From: Azonexus sp.
GTDB taxonomy: Bacteria > Pseudomonadota > Gammaproteobacteria > Burkholderiales > Rhodocyclaceae
Length of the DNA stretch: 64,000 nucleotides
Direction of reading: 5' to 3'
NCBI GenBank assembly: GCA_031274715.1
Contig: JAISPT010000069.1
Span: forward strand, 1-64,000
Shown: positions 56,594 to 64,000 of the stretch, piece after piece
How the letters are laid out: each line of letters opens with the position of its first letter
How positions within the stretch are numbered: position 1 is the stretch's first letter
The notes under the pieces: generated by a model
The model's database searches: none
The model's input: the letters and a program-made list of their open reading frames with translations, nothing else
Told to the model about the DNA's origin: nothing
Translations under genes and position numbers: made by a program

Positions 56594-57634
56594 TCAGGAA
56601 CCCTCCTCGGCCACGGCCGAAGTTACGGTCAACTTCGCGGTCAATTGCGCCATGCGCGCCGAGATGCGCTCCAGGGCACGGTTCTCGGCCGCGTCGTAAG
56701 CTCGCGCAATGGCATAGCCGTAGGCCAGCACATCAGCTGAACCGTGGCTCTTGACCGACACGCCCTTGAGTCCGAGCAGGATCGCGCCGTTGTAGCGGCG
56801 ATGATCGAAGCGTTCCTTGACCCTGCTCAGCACCGAGATGGCGATCAAGGCCGTTAGCTTGGTCAGCCAGTTGCGCTTGAATTCGCTCTTCAGCGCCGAA
56901 CCCAGCATCTGCGCCAGCCCCTCGGAGGTCTTCAAGGCCACATTGCCGACGAAGCCATCACAAACGATGACGTCGGCCTCGCCCTGGTAAATGCCATCGC
57001 CCTCGACATTGCCGACGAAATTGAGTCCGGAGGCGCGCAACAGGTCAGCAGCGGCTTTGACCATTTCGTTGCCCTTGATCTCTTCCTCGCCGATGTTGAG
57101 GAGGCCGACCGTCGGCCGCTCCTTGTGCTCCAAGGCCTCGACCAGCATAGCGCCCATGATGCCGAACTGGAGCAGGTGCTCCGGCTCGCAATCGACGTTG
57201 GCGCCCAGGTCGAGCATATGGGTATGCCCCTTGGCGGTCGGCAGCGACGTACAGATCGCCGGCCGGTCGATGCCGGGCAGCATTTTCAGCACGAAGCGCG
57301 ACATCGCCATCAGCGCCCCGGTGTTGCCAGCCGACACGCAGGCGTCCACCTCCCCGGCCTTGACCAGGTTGATGGCAACGCGCATCGACGAATTTTTCTT
57401 GTTGCGCAAGGCAAGTGCCGGCGATTCGTCCATACCGACCACTTCCGTGGCATGGACGACGCGTAAACGGGGATTCTTGGCCTCGGTGCCCAGCAAGGGA
57501 TGCAGCACATCCTCCTGACCGACCAGGACGAGATGGGCTGCCGGATGGTCTGCGAGGAAACGGATCGCCGCCGGTACCGTCACCGACGGACCGTGGTCCC
57601 CCCCCATGCAGTCAATGGCGACGCGGGTTGTCAT
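56594..57634 (-). CDS. plsX: Phosphate acyltransferase
   Basis: 346 residues. TRVAIDCMGGDHGPSV at the start and ALRNKKNSSMRVAINLV; it makes acyl-phosphate from acyl-ACP for phospholipid synthesis. The start fits the family exactly, yet no Shine-Dalgarno site is present and a terminator lies only three bases before the ATG. Confidence 0.96.
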   Translation of the reverse strand: MTTRVAIDCMGGDHGPSVTVPAAIRFLADHPAAHLVLVGQEDVLHPLLGTEAKNPRLRVVHATEVVGMDESPALALRNKKNSSMRVAINLVKAGEVDACVSAGNTGALMAMSRFVLKMLPGIDRPAICTSLPTAKGHTHMLDLGANVDCEPEHLLQFGIMGAMLVEALEHKERPTVGLLNIGEEEIKGNEMVKAAADLLRASGLNFVGNVEGDGIYQGEADVIVCDGFVGNVALKTSEGLAQMLGSALKSEFKRNWLTKLTALIAISVLSRVKERFDHRRYNGAILLGLKGVSVKSHGSADVLAYGYAIARAYDAAENRALERISARMAQLTAKLTVTSAVAEEGS

Positions 57635-57636
57635 AG

Positions 57637-57675
57637 CAAAAGAAAAGGCAGGCGGTTCACGCGGAACCGCCTGCC
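57637..57675 (-). terminator. Intrinsic terminator between rpmF and plsX
   Basis: On the minus strand GGCAGGCGGTTC pairs perfectly with GAACCGCCTGCC (12 bp) and is followed by TTTTCTTTT. It separates the abundant ribosomal-protein message from the fab genes, and its T-tract ends three bases from the plsX ATG. Confidence 0.88.
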
Positions 57676-57688
57676 CCTTGCGGAACGA

Positions 57689-57868
57689 TTATTCGCCCTT
57701 GCCCTTAACAACCTTCTTGCCGCGGTAGAAACCGCTCGGGGAAATGTGGTGGCGCAGATGCGTCTCGCCGGTGGTCGGCTCGACGGCCAGCGGGGGAGCG
57801 ATCAGAAAATCGTGCGCGCGATGCATGCCACGCTTGGACGGGGACTTTTTGTTCTGTTGAACGGCCAT
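57689..57868 (-). CDS. rpmF: 50S ribosomal protein L32
   Basis: 59 residues, MAVQQNKKSPSKRGMHRAHD, the standard L32 start; GGAG lies upstream. It lacks the four zinc-binding Cys of some L32 forms. Longer upstream frame is a shadow of yceD. Confidence 0.97.
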   Translation of the reverse strand: MAVQQNKKSPSKRGMHRAHDFLIAPPLAVEPTTGETHLRHHISPSGFYRGKKVVKGKGE

Positions 57869-57887
57869 GTTGGTTACTCCAAAAAAA

Positions 57888-58376
57888 TCAGTTCGGCTTG
57901 CCTTTGAGGCCGGCCAGCGCCGCGAACGGATTGACCCGTTCGCCGGCATCGGCAACCCCCGGCAAACCACATTTTTCATGCCGCGGCGCCACCGGCAGGG
58001 CCAGGAGAATCTCATCCTCCACTAATTCGGCCACATCCAGTTCGCGTTCCACCGGCAGAAAATCCCGGGTGTCGTCTTCCAGCTCGTCTTGCGACAATTC
58101 GGCGCCAACCGGAACGACCTCCAGCAGGCTGTCGATATCCAGATCGAACAAAACCGCCCCTAAGCAACGCTGACAGGCAAGCGCAAGCTTTCCGCCAACC
58201 GTCAGCCGCAGCAGAAGCTCTCCACGCGCCCCCTTGAACCCTTCGAGATGCCAGGAAACCGCCCCGCTCACTTCGGCCAGCAAATCATGCAGGCGCTCAA
58301 GCTCGGCGACCGCCAGCGTTCCTTCGAGAACGCGCGAATCGCGGGCAAAGGCGAAGGCGTCGTTGATCCTTTTCAA
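57888..58376 (-). CDS. yceD: YceD/DUF177 family protein (23S rRNA accumulation)
   Basis: 162 residues with TTG start at 58376. The family core is present: LTVGGKLALACQRCLGAV with a Cys pair, then acidic LSQDELEDDTRDFLP and LVEDEILLALPVAPRH. The gene precedes rpmF in most proteobacteria and its loss affects 23S rRNA levels in E. coli and plants. Divergent from maf. Confidence 0.92.
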   Translation of the reverse strand: MKRINDAFAFARDSRVLEGTLAVAELERLHDLLAEVSGAVSWHLEGFKGARGELLLRLTVGGKLALACQRCLGAVLFDLDIDSLLEVVPVGAELSQDELEDDTRDFLPVERELDVAELVEDEILLALPVAPRHEKCGLPGVADAGERVNPFAALAGLKGKPN

Positions 58377-58489
58377 TCTGTAGCTGTTGCGACTAAAACG
58401 ATAGATGATATTATTTTTGGCTTACCAAGTCAAAACCAAGCGCTGCCGCAAGACTACCGTGCAAGCGTTTGGCGCAGCGACACTTTCCG

Positions 58490-59071
58490 ATGCAACCGCT
58501 GATCCTCGCCTCCACCTCGCCCTATCGCCGCGAACTGCTCGCCCGGCTGGGATTGCCGTTCGCCGTGGCCAATCCGCGCACCGACGAAAGCCCGCTGCCC
58601 GACGAAACGCCCGAGGCACTGGCCTTGCGCTTGGCAGAAGCGAAGGCCCGCGCCGTCGCCGACGAGCATCCGCAAGCCCTGATCATCGGCAGCGACCAGG
58701 TGGCAACCGTCGACGGCCTAATCTACGGCAAACCGGGCAACCACCAGCGTGCCGTCGAGCAATTGCGCGCCCTTTCCGGCAAGACGGTCAACTTCTTCAC
58801 CGCGCTCTGCCTGCTCAACGCCCGTACCGGCCAGGCCGACGTTCGCGGCGTGCCGACCCTGGTTACCTTCCGCCAATTGACCGATGGCGAAATCGAAAAC
58901 TACCTGCGCCGCGAGCCGGCCTACGACTGTGCCGGCTCCGCCAAATCCGAGGGACTCGGCATCGCCCTGCTGCAAAGCCTGCGCGGCGACGACCCCAACG
59001 CCCTGGTCGGCCTGCCACTGATCGCCCTGTGTGACCTGCTGCGCCGACAGGGCGTGGCGATTTTGGGTTAG
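58490..59071 (+). CDS. Maf-family nucleoside triphosphate pyrophosphatase (YceF-type)
   Basis: 193 residues from ATG 58490. LILASTSPYRRELLARLGLPF, substrate-specific DESP/D, IIGSDQVATVDG with catalytic Asp, and GKPGNHQRAVEQL. The Arg-containing start and SDQVA match the m7GTP-specific YceF group more than YhdE. House-cleaning of modified nucleotides. Confidence 0.92.
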   Translation: MQPLILASTSPYRRELLARLGLPFAVANPRTDESPLPDETPEALALRLAEAKARAVADEHPQALIIGSDQVATVDGLIYGKPGNHQRAVEQLRALSGKTVNFFTALCLLNARTGQADVRGVPTLVTFRQLTDGEIENYLRREPAYDCAGSAKSEGLGIALLQSLRGDDPNALVGLPLIALCDLLRRQGVAILG

Positions 59072-59085
59072 GTATTTGCTCCTTT

Positions 59086-59364
59086 ATGTTGTCAATGAAT
59101 CCCTCTGCTAAACAAAAGGCGCTCATGCTTAGCTTAGCCGTGGCATTTTCGCCCCTTGTGCCGCTACTGCTGGCACAGTTCGCTTCATATGCACTTGGTT
59201 GTGCTGTCACAGAGGCAGTAGAACCAACGTGCATGTTCCTCGGGCTTGATGTTGGTGGCTTACTCTATGGGTTGTTTATGTTGGGTGGATTCGGCTTTGC
59301 CATCTCTATTTTGCTTGGCATGGGTATCTACAAATTCCTACAGAGGAAATCAACCCAATGGTAA
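59086..59364 (+). CDS. Small hydrophobic protein of unknown function
   Basis: 92 residues; ATG 59086 or 59095. Two long hydrophobic segments (LMLSLAVAFSPLVPLLLAQF; GLLYGLFMLGGFGFAISILL) and a Cys-containing loop between them; basic C-terminus. I do not recognise a family. The base composition is clearly more AT-rich than its neighbours and it interrupts maf and the methyltransferase, so it may be acquired. Confidence 0.5.
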   Translation: MLSMNPSAKQKALMLSLAVAFSPLVPLLLAQFASYALGCAVTEAVEPTCMFLGLDVGGLLYGLFMLGGFGFAISILLGMGIYKFLQRKSTQW

Positions 59365-59428
59365 TTAGTGATGCATACCTAACTCTGCACTCCAGCAAAC
59401 GGCCTTCGATTACCGCCTACTTTCGCCA

Positions 59429-60136
59429 ATGAGCGGCACCCTCTACCTGATCCCGGTACCGCTCGGACCGGGGCAACCGGCCGACGCGCTGCATCCGAAT
59501 ATCCTGGCGACGATCCGGCCGCTGACCCATTTCGTCGTCGAGCAGGCCAAGAGCGCCCGCGCCTTCCTGAAGGCCGCCGGCACCGACCATCCGTTGCAGG
59601 AACTGGCGCTGGAAGAACTCAACGAGCATACCCGCGATGCGGACATCGAGCACCTGCTCGCCCCCCTGCGCACCGGCCACGATGTCGGTCTGCTGTCGGA
59701 AGCCGGCTGCCCAGCCGTCGCCGATCCCGGCGCCAATCTAGTGGCTCTCGCCCAGCACGAAGGCATCCGCGTTGTGCCGCTGGTCGGCCCATCATCACTG
59801 CTGCTGGCGCTGATGGCCTCGGGCCTGAACGGCCAACGCTTCGCCTTCCACGGCTACCTGCCGGCCAAGGAGGCCGAGCGGCGCAAGGCACTGAGCGACC
59901 TGGAAAGCGAATCGCGCAAGCGGCAGCAAACCCAGTTGTTCATCGAAACCCCGTACCGCAACCGGGCGCTGTTCGACGCCATCCTGCAAATCTGCCAGCC
60001 AAATACTCGGCTGTGCGTGGCAACCGATCTGACCTTGCCTGGCGAATCGGTGCGCACCCGGCGCATCGCCGAGTGGAAAAAACAAACGCCGCCCGATTTC
60101 GAGCGGCGCCCCACGGTTTTCCTGCTGCTGGCCTGA
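59429..60136 (+). CDS. Tetrapyrrole-methylase-fold SAM methyltransferase (RsmI-like)
   Basis: 235 residues. GTLYLIPVPLG start, VEQAKSARAFLK, DVGLLSEAGCPAVADPG and VPLVGPSSLLLALMASGLNGQRFAFHGYLP, the pattern of RsmI-like enzymes. Shorter than true RsmI (about 285) and without its C-terminal domain, so it belongs to the maf-linked paralogue group; the RNA or other target is unknown. Confidence 0.85.
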   Translation: MSGTLYLIPVPLGPGQPADALHPNILATIRPLTHFVVEQAKSARAFLKAAGTDHPLQELALEELNEHTRDADIEHLLAPLRTGHDVGLLSEAGCPAVADPGANLVALAQHEGIRVVPLVGPSSLLLALMASGLNGQRFAFHGYLPAKEAERRKALSDLESESRKRQQTQLFIETPYRNRALFDAILQICQPNTRLCVATDLTLPGESVRTRRIAEWKKQTPPDFERRPTVFLLLA

Positions 60137-60196
60137 GCACGAATCAAGCACCGGGGTTTCGGGATCGGTCGTCCAGTTTAAGACGCTCACGCCTGA

Positions 60197-61540
60197 TCAA
60201 GCCGGCGTATCACGGCGCTCCATTCTGTGCGCCTTTTTATATACGTACATTCTTTCATCCGCTTGGGACAGTATCTCGCTGGACGGCAACGCATTGTCCG
60301 TCGCGACTTCAACGATGCCATAGCTGAAACTGCCTCTGTAGGATGTTCCGTCCTGCGTCGTCAATTCCTCAGCGACAAGACCATCGCGCAAGGCTTCAAG
60401 GCAATCTTCCGCTGCTTTCTGATCGATGTCGGCAGCCAGAATCATGAATTCATCTCCGCCAAGTCGGCAAAGACAGGCATTCTCGGAAAATGCTTCCAAC
60501 AATTTCGCCACTTGCAGGATGTAACGGTCGCCTTCCGCGTGGCCAAGAACGTCGTTGACGTATTTAAGCTTATCGATGTCGATGAAACAGACCACAAAGT
60601 GGCGACGCTGCCCGATCCATTCATTGAACAGGTTCATGCCGTAATGCCGATTATATTTCCCGGTCAGCGCATCCCGGTAGGCAACTCCCTCCAGTTTATC
60701 GATCTCGGCCTTGCTGGCGGTGATATCCGACAACACGGCCGCCATGGCATCGTACCCATACCAATGCAGGGGATAGAAAGTGGCTGAAAACCACTGAATC
60801 ACCTCGTCATCGCCCAGGGAAAACACCATGGATTTCTCGACATCGCTCTCTTCTTTTTGCTGGGTATGACCTAGCAAAACATCATAAAGCCTAGACTCGA
60901 GGGAAGTATTGGTCAGGAAATTTCCGACAGGATGATTAGTGAAAAGCCGCTCCCCTGTGTTCCGGTCGAACACGACGATCCATTCGGACAGCCGGTCGGT
61001 AATAATTTCAAAGAGGTTATTGCTGCGCTCCAGATCGCGCCGCTGCTTCTGGATGGTCTCGATTTCACCCAGCAAGGCATCCTGACGTTCCTTCAGTTGG
61101 ATGACCATCTGATTGAAGGCATCGGCAAAGTCACCCATGAACCTGATGCGCTGCTTGTAGTCGCCGTTTGCCACCTGGCGGGTCTGCCAGGTCAGATGTT
61201 TCAGCGTGGCATGGAGAGACTTCAGATTAGACGCTAATTCATTGTCCGGCTTTGGCAGCGGGCAAGAGAGATCGCCGCGGGCAAGCGCTGTGGCCAGCGC
61301 CCTGGTCTCATTGAGCATTTCCATAAAGAAAACCAGTCCCTCCCCGAATTCCCGGAAATCTTCGGGGAGGGAGGCAGGATCCAATTGCGCGCGGTTTGGG
61401 TAGTACAAAACATCGCGCAAATAGCCAAAGAGCTGGTCAGCGATTGGGTGTGAAATCTTCTCTGGCTCCTCTGTTCCCTGGCCGGCAGCCGCTACCTCAA
61501 GTGACGATGGAACCGTGGAACCGGCAGACCCGGTCTCCAT
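60197..61540 (-). CDS. Diguanylate cyclase with HAMP-like and PAS-like regions
   Basis: 447 residues, no membrane helices. About 55-160: two HAMP-like stretches (ALARGDLSCPLP, VANGDYKQRIRFMGDFADAFNQMV), then a coiled coil, a PAS-like domain about 175-285 (ITDRLSEWIVVFDRNTGERLF), and a complete GGDEF domain (AYRDALTGKYNRHYG, DIDKLKYVND, CRLGGDEFMIL). The active-site GGDEF is intact, so it should make cyclic-di-GMP. Its first 15 codons overlap the end of the V4R gene. Confidence 0.93.
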   Translation of the reverse strand: METGSAGSTVPSSLEVAAAGQGTEEPEKISHPIADQLFGYLRDVLYYPNRAQLDPASLPEDFREFGEGLVFFMEMLNETRALATALARGDLSCPLPKPDNELASNLKSLHATLKHLTWQTRQVANGDYKQRIRFMGDFADAFNQMVIQLKERQDALLGEIETIQKQRRDLERSNNLFEIITDRLSEWIVVFDRNTGERLFTNHPVGNFLTNTSLESRLYDVLLGHTQQKEESDVEKSMVFSLGDDEVIQWFSATFYPLHWYGYDAMAAVLSDITASKAEIDKLEGVAYRDALTGKYNRHYGMNLFNEWIGQRRHFVVCFIDIDKLKYVNDVLGHAEGDRYILQVAKLLEAFSENACLCRLGGDEFMILAADIDQKAAEDCLEALRDGLVAEELTTQDGTSYRGSFSYGIVEVATDNALPSSEILSQADERMYVYKKAHRMERRDTPA

Positions 61541-62030
61541 TGGCCCAGCAGTCGACCTCTTTCACGAAATATTTCTTGCCGGTATAGGTATACAAAATAC
61601 CCGCGATGAAGCCCTCATCATAATTGCACACCGTCTCATTGGTGATAGGCAGGCCACTGCAGTCCAGATCCTGGCCCACCGTAAGAACGATGTTACCGGT
61701 TTCCGCATCGAAAGCCTCCATACGCAAGATACCGACCCTGAGATCCTGGAGCGTTTTTTGCAGGCTGGCAAAAAATGTATCGAAATCCGCCGAGGTATCC
61801 AGGACATTTTTGGTGAACTCTTCTCCAGCCAAGTGCCCAGCACGTACAAAGTATTCGTTGGCCTTATCCGCGCCGAAATCCTTGGTAAGGATATCCAGCA
61901 TCGTGTACTGCATCAGCCTGTACACGAGGACCGGCATATCTTCACCCAGATCACCACGGCCTTCCTTGATGTCCCCCAAGTTTTCCCACTGGAAATTGTG
62001 CAAGGAAGAATCTCTCTTGAAAATATTCAT
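61497..62030 (-). CDS. V4R (4-vinyl reductase) domain sensor protein
   Basis: 177 residues, soluble. Helical start (MPVLVYRLMQYTMLDILTKDFG, GHLAGEEFTKN) and a C-terminal V4R domain with Cys/Asp pattern VCNYDEGFIAGILYTYTG and EVDCWANGDRVCRFHG; V4R domains bind small hydrocarbons or metal and occur in regulators. AAGGAG precedes the ATG. It is translated just ahead of, and overlapping by 44 bases, the diguanylate cyclase, so it probably senses a signal for that enzyme. Confidence 0.85.
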   Translation of the reverse strand: MNIFKRDSSLHNFQWENLGDIKEGRGDLGEDMPVLVYRLMQYTMLDILTKDFGADKANEYFVRAGHLAGEEFTKNVLDTSADFDTFFASLQKTLQDLRVGILRMEAFDAETGNIVLTVGQDLDCSGLPITNETVCNYDEGFIAGILYTYTGKKYFVKEVDCWANGDRVCRFHGSIVT

Positions 62031-62512
62031 GCCATCTCCTTTTCTACAGTGCGGGTTACAGTTCCCGCCACCAGACAGGGGCGGGGGCGCCTTTCGTGAG
62101 TTGCTGCGCTAGGTATACCAAACTAGACGGTTTCTTGCTGCAAAAAAATGATGCCGACACTCGCCTGCCCTCCATCAAGGAAGCCATCTTGGTTTGCCTG
62201 GCATGGTCATAGCATCCGACTTGGCCCACCAGGCGGGGTGCTTGCCGGTTGTAGTTCTGCCACAATTTGATGCCGAACTGGTCGGCCGGTTCCACAAGAT
62301 GCTGGTGGCTGCGCCCCAGCAAGTGGCTGTCGGCCAGATACCGTCATGCCCGTCGCAATGAGTGCATCTCTCGCCGCACTTGGCGGGTATGGAACGAAAA
62401 ATCCGACCAGCCCAGGATATGCCATTTCCCTTTTCTCCTATGACTTTGGTGATATTGACTTGCTATATCCGGGAGCGAAGAATGCCGGCTTTTCATAAAG
62501 CAAGGCTTGGCA
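62031..62512. other. Intergenic region between V4R gene and type I secretion gene
   Basis: 482 bases without a convincing gene. Short frames exist on both strands but have no ribosome site, family motif or codon pattern. It must hold the promoter of the V4R-GGDEF unit and one for the secretion gene. The stretch around 62436-62475 is AT-richer (TTTTCTCCTATGACTTTGG, TTGACTTGCTATA) and TTGACT...TATATC could be part of a + strand promoter. Confidence 0.4.
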
Positions 62513-62548
62513 ATGCAAACATCGGAAGCGATGCAAACGTCAGAAGCG
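62513..62548 (+). repeat. 18-bp tandem duplication at the start of the secretion gene
   Basis: ATGCAAACATCGGAAGCG is followed at once by ATGCAAACGTCAGAAGCG (two synonymous differences), so the protein begins MQTSEAMQTSEA and has two possible start codons. Confidence 0.85.
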
Positions 62549-64000
62549 GGGCTGGCGTATCGTGACCTGCTGTGGCTCCTCGGCAGTTTATGCAGTCTCT
62601 ATCGCATCCCCTTCGATCCCAAGCTGATCGAGCAGGAATTCCCGCCACCGCATGATCTGGCCACGCTGCACGAAGCGGCGCGCCGCCTGGGTTACAAGAC
62701 AGGTGGTTCGACCCAACCCGCCGACTGGCAAAAGCTCCCCCTGCCGGCCATTGCCTTTCTCCGGGCGGTCCCCGAAGTCGAAGCCCGGGACAGCGTCCCC
62801 TGCCTGCCCATCCTCATCCTCAAGACCGATGGCCAGAAACTCCTCTACTTCCGGGCCGGCGCGCCAGCCCCGGAAACCCTGGCCGTCGAAGACGCCGAAC
62901 GGCAACTCGAACCCAAGCTGATCCTCGTCGCCCGCGAAGCGGCCGGCAAGGACGAAGCCGTTCCCGGCTTCGAAACCGAGAAAAAAGCCTTCGGCTTTCG
63001 CTGGTTCATCCCCGAACTGCTCAAACACAAGCCCATCTGGCGCGATGTCCTGCTCGCCAGCCTGGCCATCCAGCTCGTCGGTCTGGCCACCCCGCTGTTC
63101 ACCCAGGTCATCATCGACAAAGTCATCGTGCACCAGACGCACAGCACCCTCATCGTGCTGGGCGTGGCGCTGATCATGTTCATGCTGTTCACCAGCGGCA
63201 TGACCTGGCTGCGCCAATACCTCGTACTGCACACCGGCAACCGCATCGACGCCGTGCTCGGCAGCCAGGTCTTCCGCCATCTGCTACGGCTGCCGGTGCC
63301 CTACTTCGAAAACCGCCCGACCGGCACCCTGGTGGCCCGCCTGCATGGCGTCGAGACCATCCGTGAATTCGTCTCCGGTGCTGCCGTCACGCTGATCCTC
63401 GATCTGCCCTTCCTGTTCATCTTCCTGGCAGTCATGTTCGCCTACAGTTGGCAACTCTCGCTGATTGCCGTCGGCCTCCTGGGTACCATCGCCCTCATCA
63501 GCTTTTTCGTCGCCCCCGTCTTCCGCGAGAAGCTGAACCGACAATTCATGCTCGGCGCGAGAAACCAGGCCTTCCTCACCGAATACGTTGCCGGCATGGC
63601 CACCGTCAAATCCCTTCAAATGGAAGCCGACATCGACCGCAAGTACGGCGACTACCTCGCCCAGTACCTCGCCGCCGGCTTCTCCACCCGGCAAGTCGGC
63701 AACACCTACAACGTCGCCAGCAACGGCCTCGAACAGGTCATGACCCTGTCCATCCTGATCTTCGGGGCGCTGCTGGTCATGCAAAACGAAGGCTTCACCG
63801 TCGGCATGCTCGTCGCCTTTCAGATGTTCGCCGGGCGGATGAGCCAGCCGCTGTTGCGCCTGGTCGGCCTGTGGCAGGAATTCCAGCAAGCCAACATCGC
63901 CGTCAAACGCCTCGGCGACATCCTCGACATGCCGCAAGAACCCCACACCCTGACCCCCAGTAGAGAAAACCAGGGGGCCGGACGCATCGACCTGCGCCAC
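62513..64000 (+). CDS. Type I secretion system ABC transporter (C39-like domain), 3' end cut by window
   Basis: 496 codons with no stop before the window edge. Start ATG 62513, or the in-frame ATG at 62531. N-terminal C39-like domain (about 10-140) without the peptidase Cys and His, as in HlyB/LssB-type exporters. Six-helix exporter domain from about 175 (IWRDVLLASLAIQLVGLATPL, FTQVIIDKVIVHQT, YFENRPTGTLVARLHGVETIREF). The nucleotide-binding domain would follow beyond the window; only its first strand is seen. It exports an RTX-type or similar protein with an adaptor and outer channel not in view. Confidence 0.92.
   Translation, partial: MQTSEAMQTSEAGLAYRDLLWLLGSLCSLYRIPFDPKLIEQEFPPPHDLATLHEAARRLGYKTGGSTQPADWQKLPLPAIAFLRAVPEVEARDSVPCLPILILKTDGQKLLYFRAGAPAPETLAVEDAERQLEPKLILVAREAAGKDEAVPGFETEKKAFGFRWFIPELLKHKPIWRDVLLASLAIQLVGLATPLFTQVIIDKVIVHQTHSTLIVLGVALIMFMLFTSGMTWLRQYLVLHTGNRIDAVLGSQVFRHLLRLPVPYFENRPTGTLVARLHGVETIREFVSGAAVTLILDLPFLFIFLAVMFAYSWQLSLIAVGLLGTIALISFFVAPVFREKLNRQFMLGARNQAFLTEYVAGMATVKSLQMEADIDRKYGDYLAQYLAAGFSTRQVGNTYNVASNGLEQVMTLSILIFGALLVMQNEGFTVGMLVAFQMFAGRMSQPLLRLVGLWQEFQQANIAVKRLGDILDMPQEPHTLTPSRENQGAGRIDLRH

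Noticed and set aside
62056..62322. 88-codon minus-strand frame in the intergenic region
   Set aside because: No ribosome site, no family resemblance I can support and uneven codon use; left as non-coding.

Overview
The window is one stretch of a GC-rich chromosome from a betaproteobacterium, most likely a Rhodocyclales relative (Dechloromonas/Azonexus-like). That placement is inferred from gene order: plsX-fabHDG-acpP-fabF next to nadB and rpoE-degQ-lepA-lepB-rnc-era-recO-pdxJ-acpS-nagZ, the EarP/EF-P pair, and the combination of a 4Fe-4S APS reductase with the DUF934 gene. No rRNA gene or taxonomic marker is present, so the genus is not proven.

Layout. 1-2.4 kb: a DUF2235 (Tle1-like) lipase with an upstream DUF3304 lipoprotein, preceded by a second DUF3304 copy and a relic of a second lipase start; this looks like a type VI effector/immunity locus. 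2.5-7.3 kb: a tightly overlapping biotin operon bioA-F-H-C-D, without bioB. 7.3-13.8 kb: signalling and envelope genes, namely a REC/HD-GYP phosphodiesterase, yciB, a YciI protein, a periplasmic parvulin, a degenerate EAL-HDOD protein, an orphan NosD-like beta-helix protein and an HDOD protein. 13.9-17.9 kb: cysB divergent from cysI-DUF934-cysH. 18-21 kb: an HlyD/ABC exporter. 21.1-22.7 kb: an ABM-family monooxygenase and trmA. 22.9-29.8 kb: a six-gene Mrp Na+/H+ antiporter operon (fused A/B, then C-G) with a tandem universal stress protein. 30-32.2 kb: cysDN. 32.3-33.2 kb: a small YHYH protein and four tRNA genes (Leu, Gly, Cys, Gly). 33.2-39.1 kb: pgsA, uvrC, a uracil-DNA glycosylase, earP, efp, argC. 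39.2-58.4 kb: a long, almost entirely minus-strand housekeeping block, which runs in transcription order yceD-rpmF-plsX-fabH-fabD-fabG-acpP-fabF, ygfX-like, (nadB on +), rpoE-rseC-degQ-glutaredoxin, lepA-lepB-DUF4845-rnc-era, a FlxA-like insert and a reverse-transcriptase relic, then recO-pdxJ-acpS-nagZ. 58.5-64 kb: maf, an AT-rich orphan membrane protein, an RsmI-like methyltransferase, an overlapping V4R/GGDEF pair and the first 496 codons of a type I secretion ABC transporter.

How the genes work together. Sulfate assimilation is split into two + strand units (cysDN; cysI-DUF934-cysH). APS is made by CysDN and reduced directly by a 4Fe-4S CysH, so no APS kinase is needed, and sulfite goes to CysI, probably under CysB control. 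The fab cluster supplies acyl chains, with ACP activated by AcpS. EarP rhamnosylates Arg32 of EF-P. The sigma-E operon lacks the expected rseA/rseB. Five proteins (HD-GYP, EAL-like/HDOD, HDOD, GGDEF, V4R) point to cyclic-di-GMP signalling.

Most interesting points: the duplicated DUF3304/DUF2235 junction, a retron-type reverse transcriptase C-terminal relic between recO and era, a 34-bp near-perfect palindrome holding the divergent start codons of the glycosylase and earP, strong terminators abutting the plsX and lepA start codons, a sigma-E operon without its anti-sigma genes, and the V4R-GGDEF overlapping pair.
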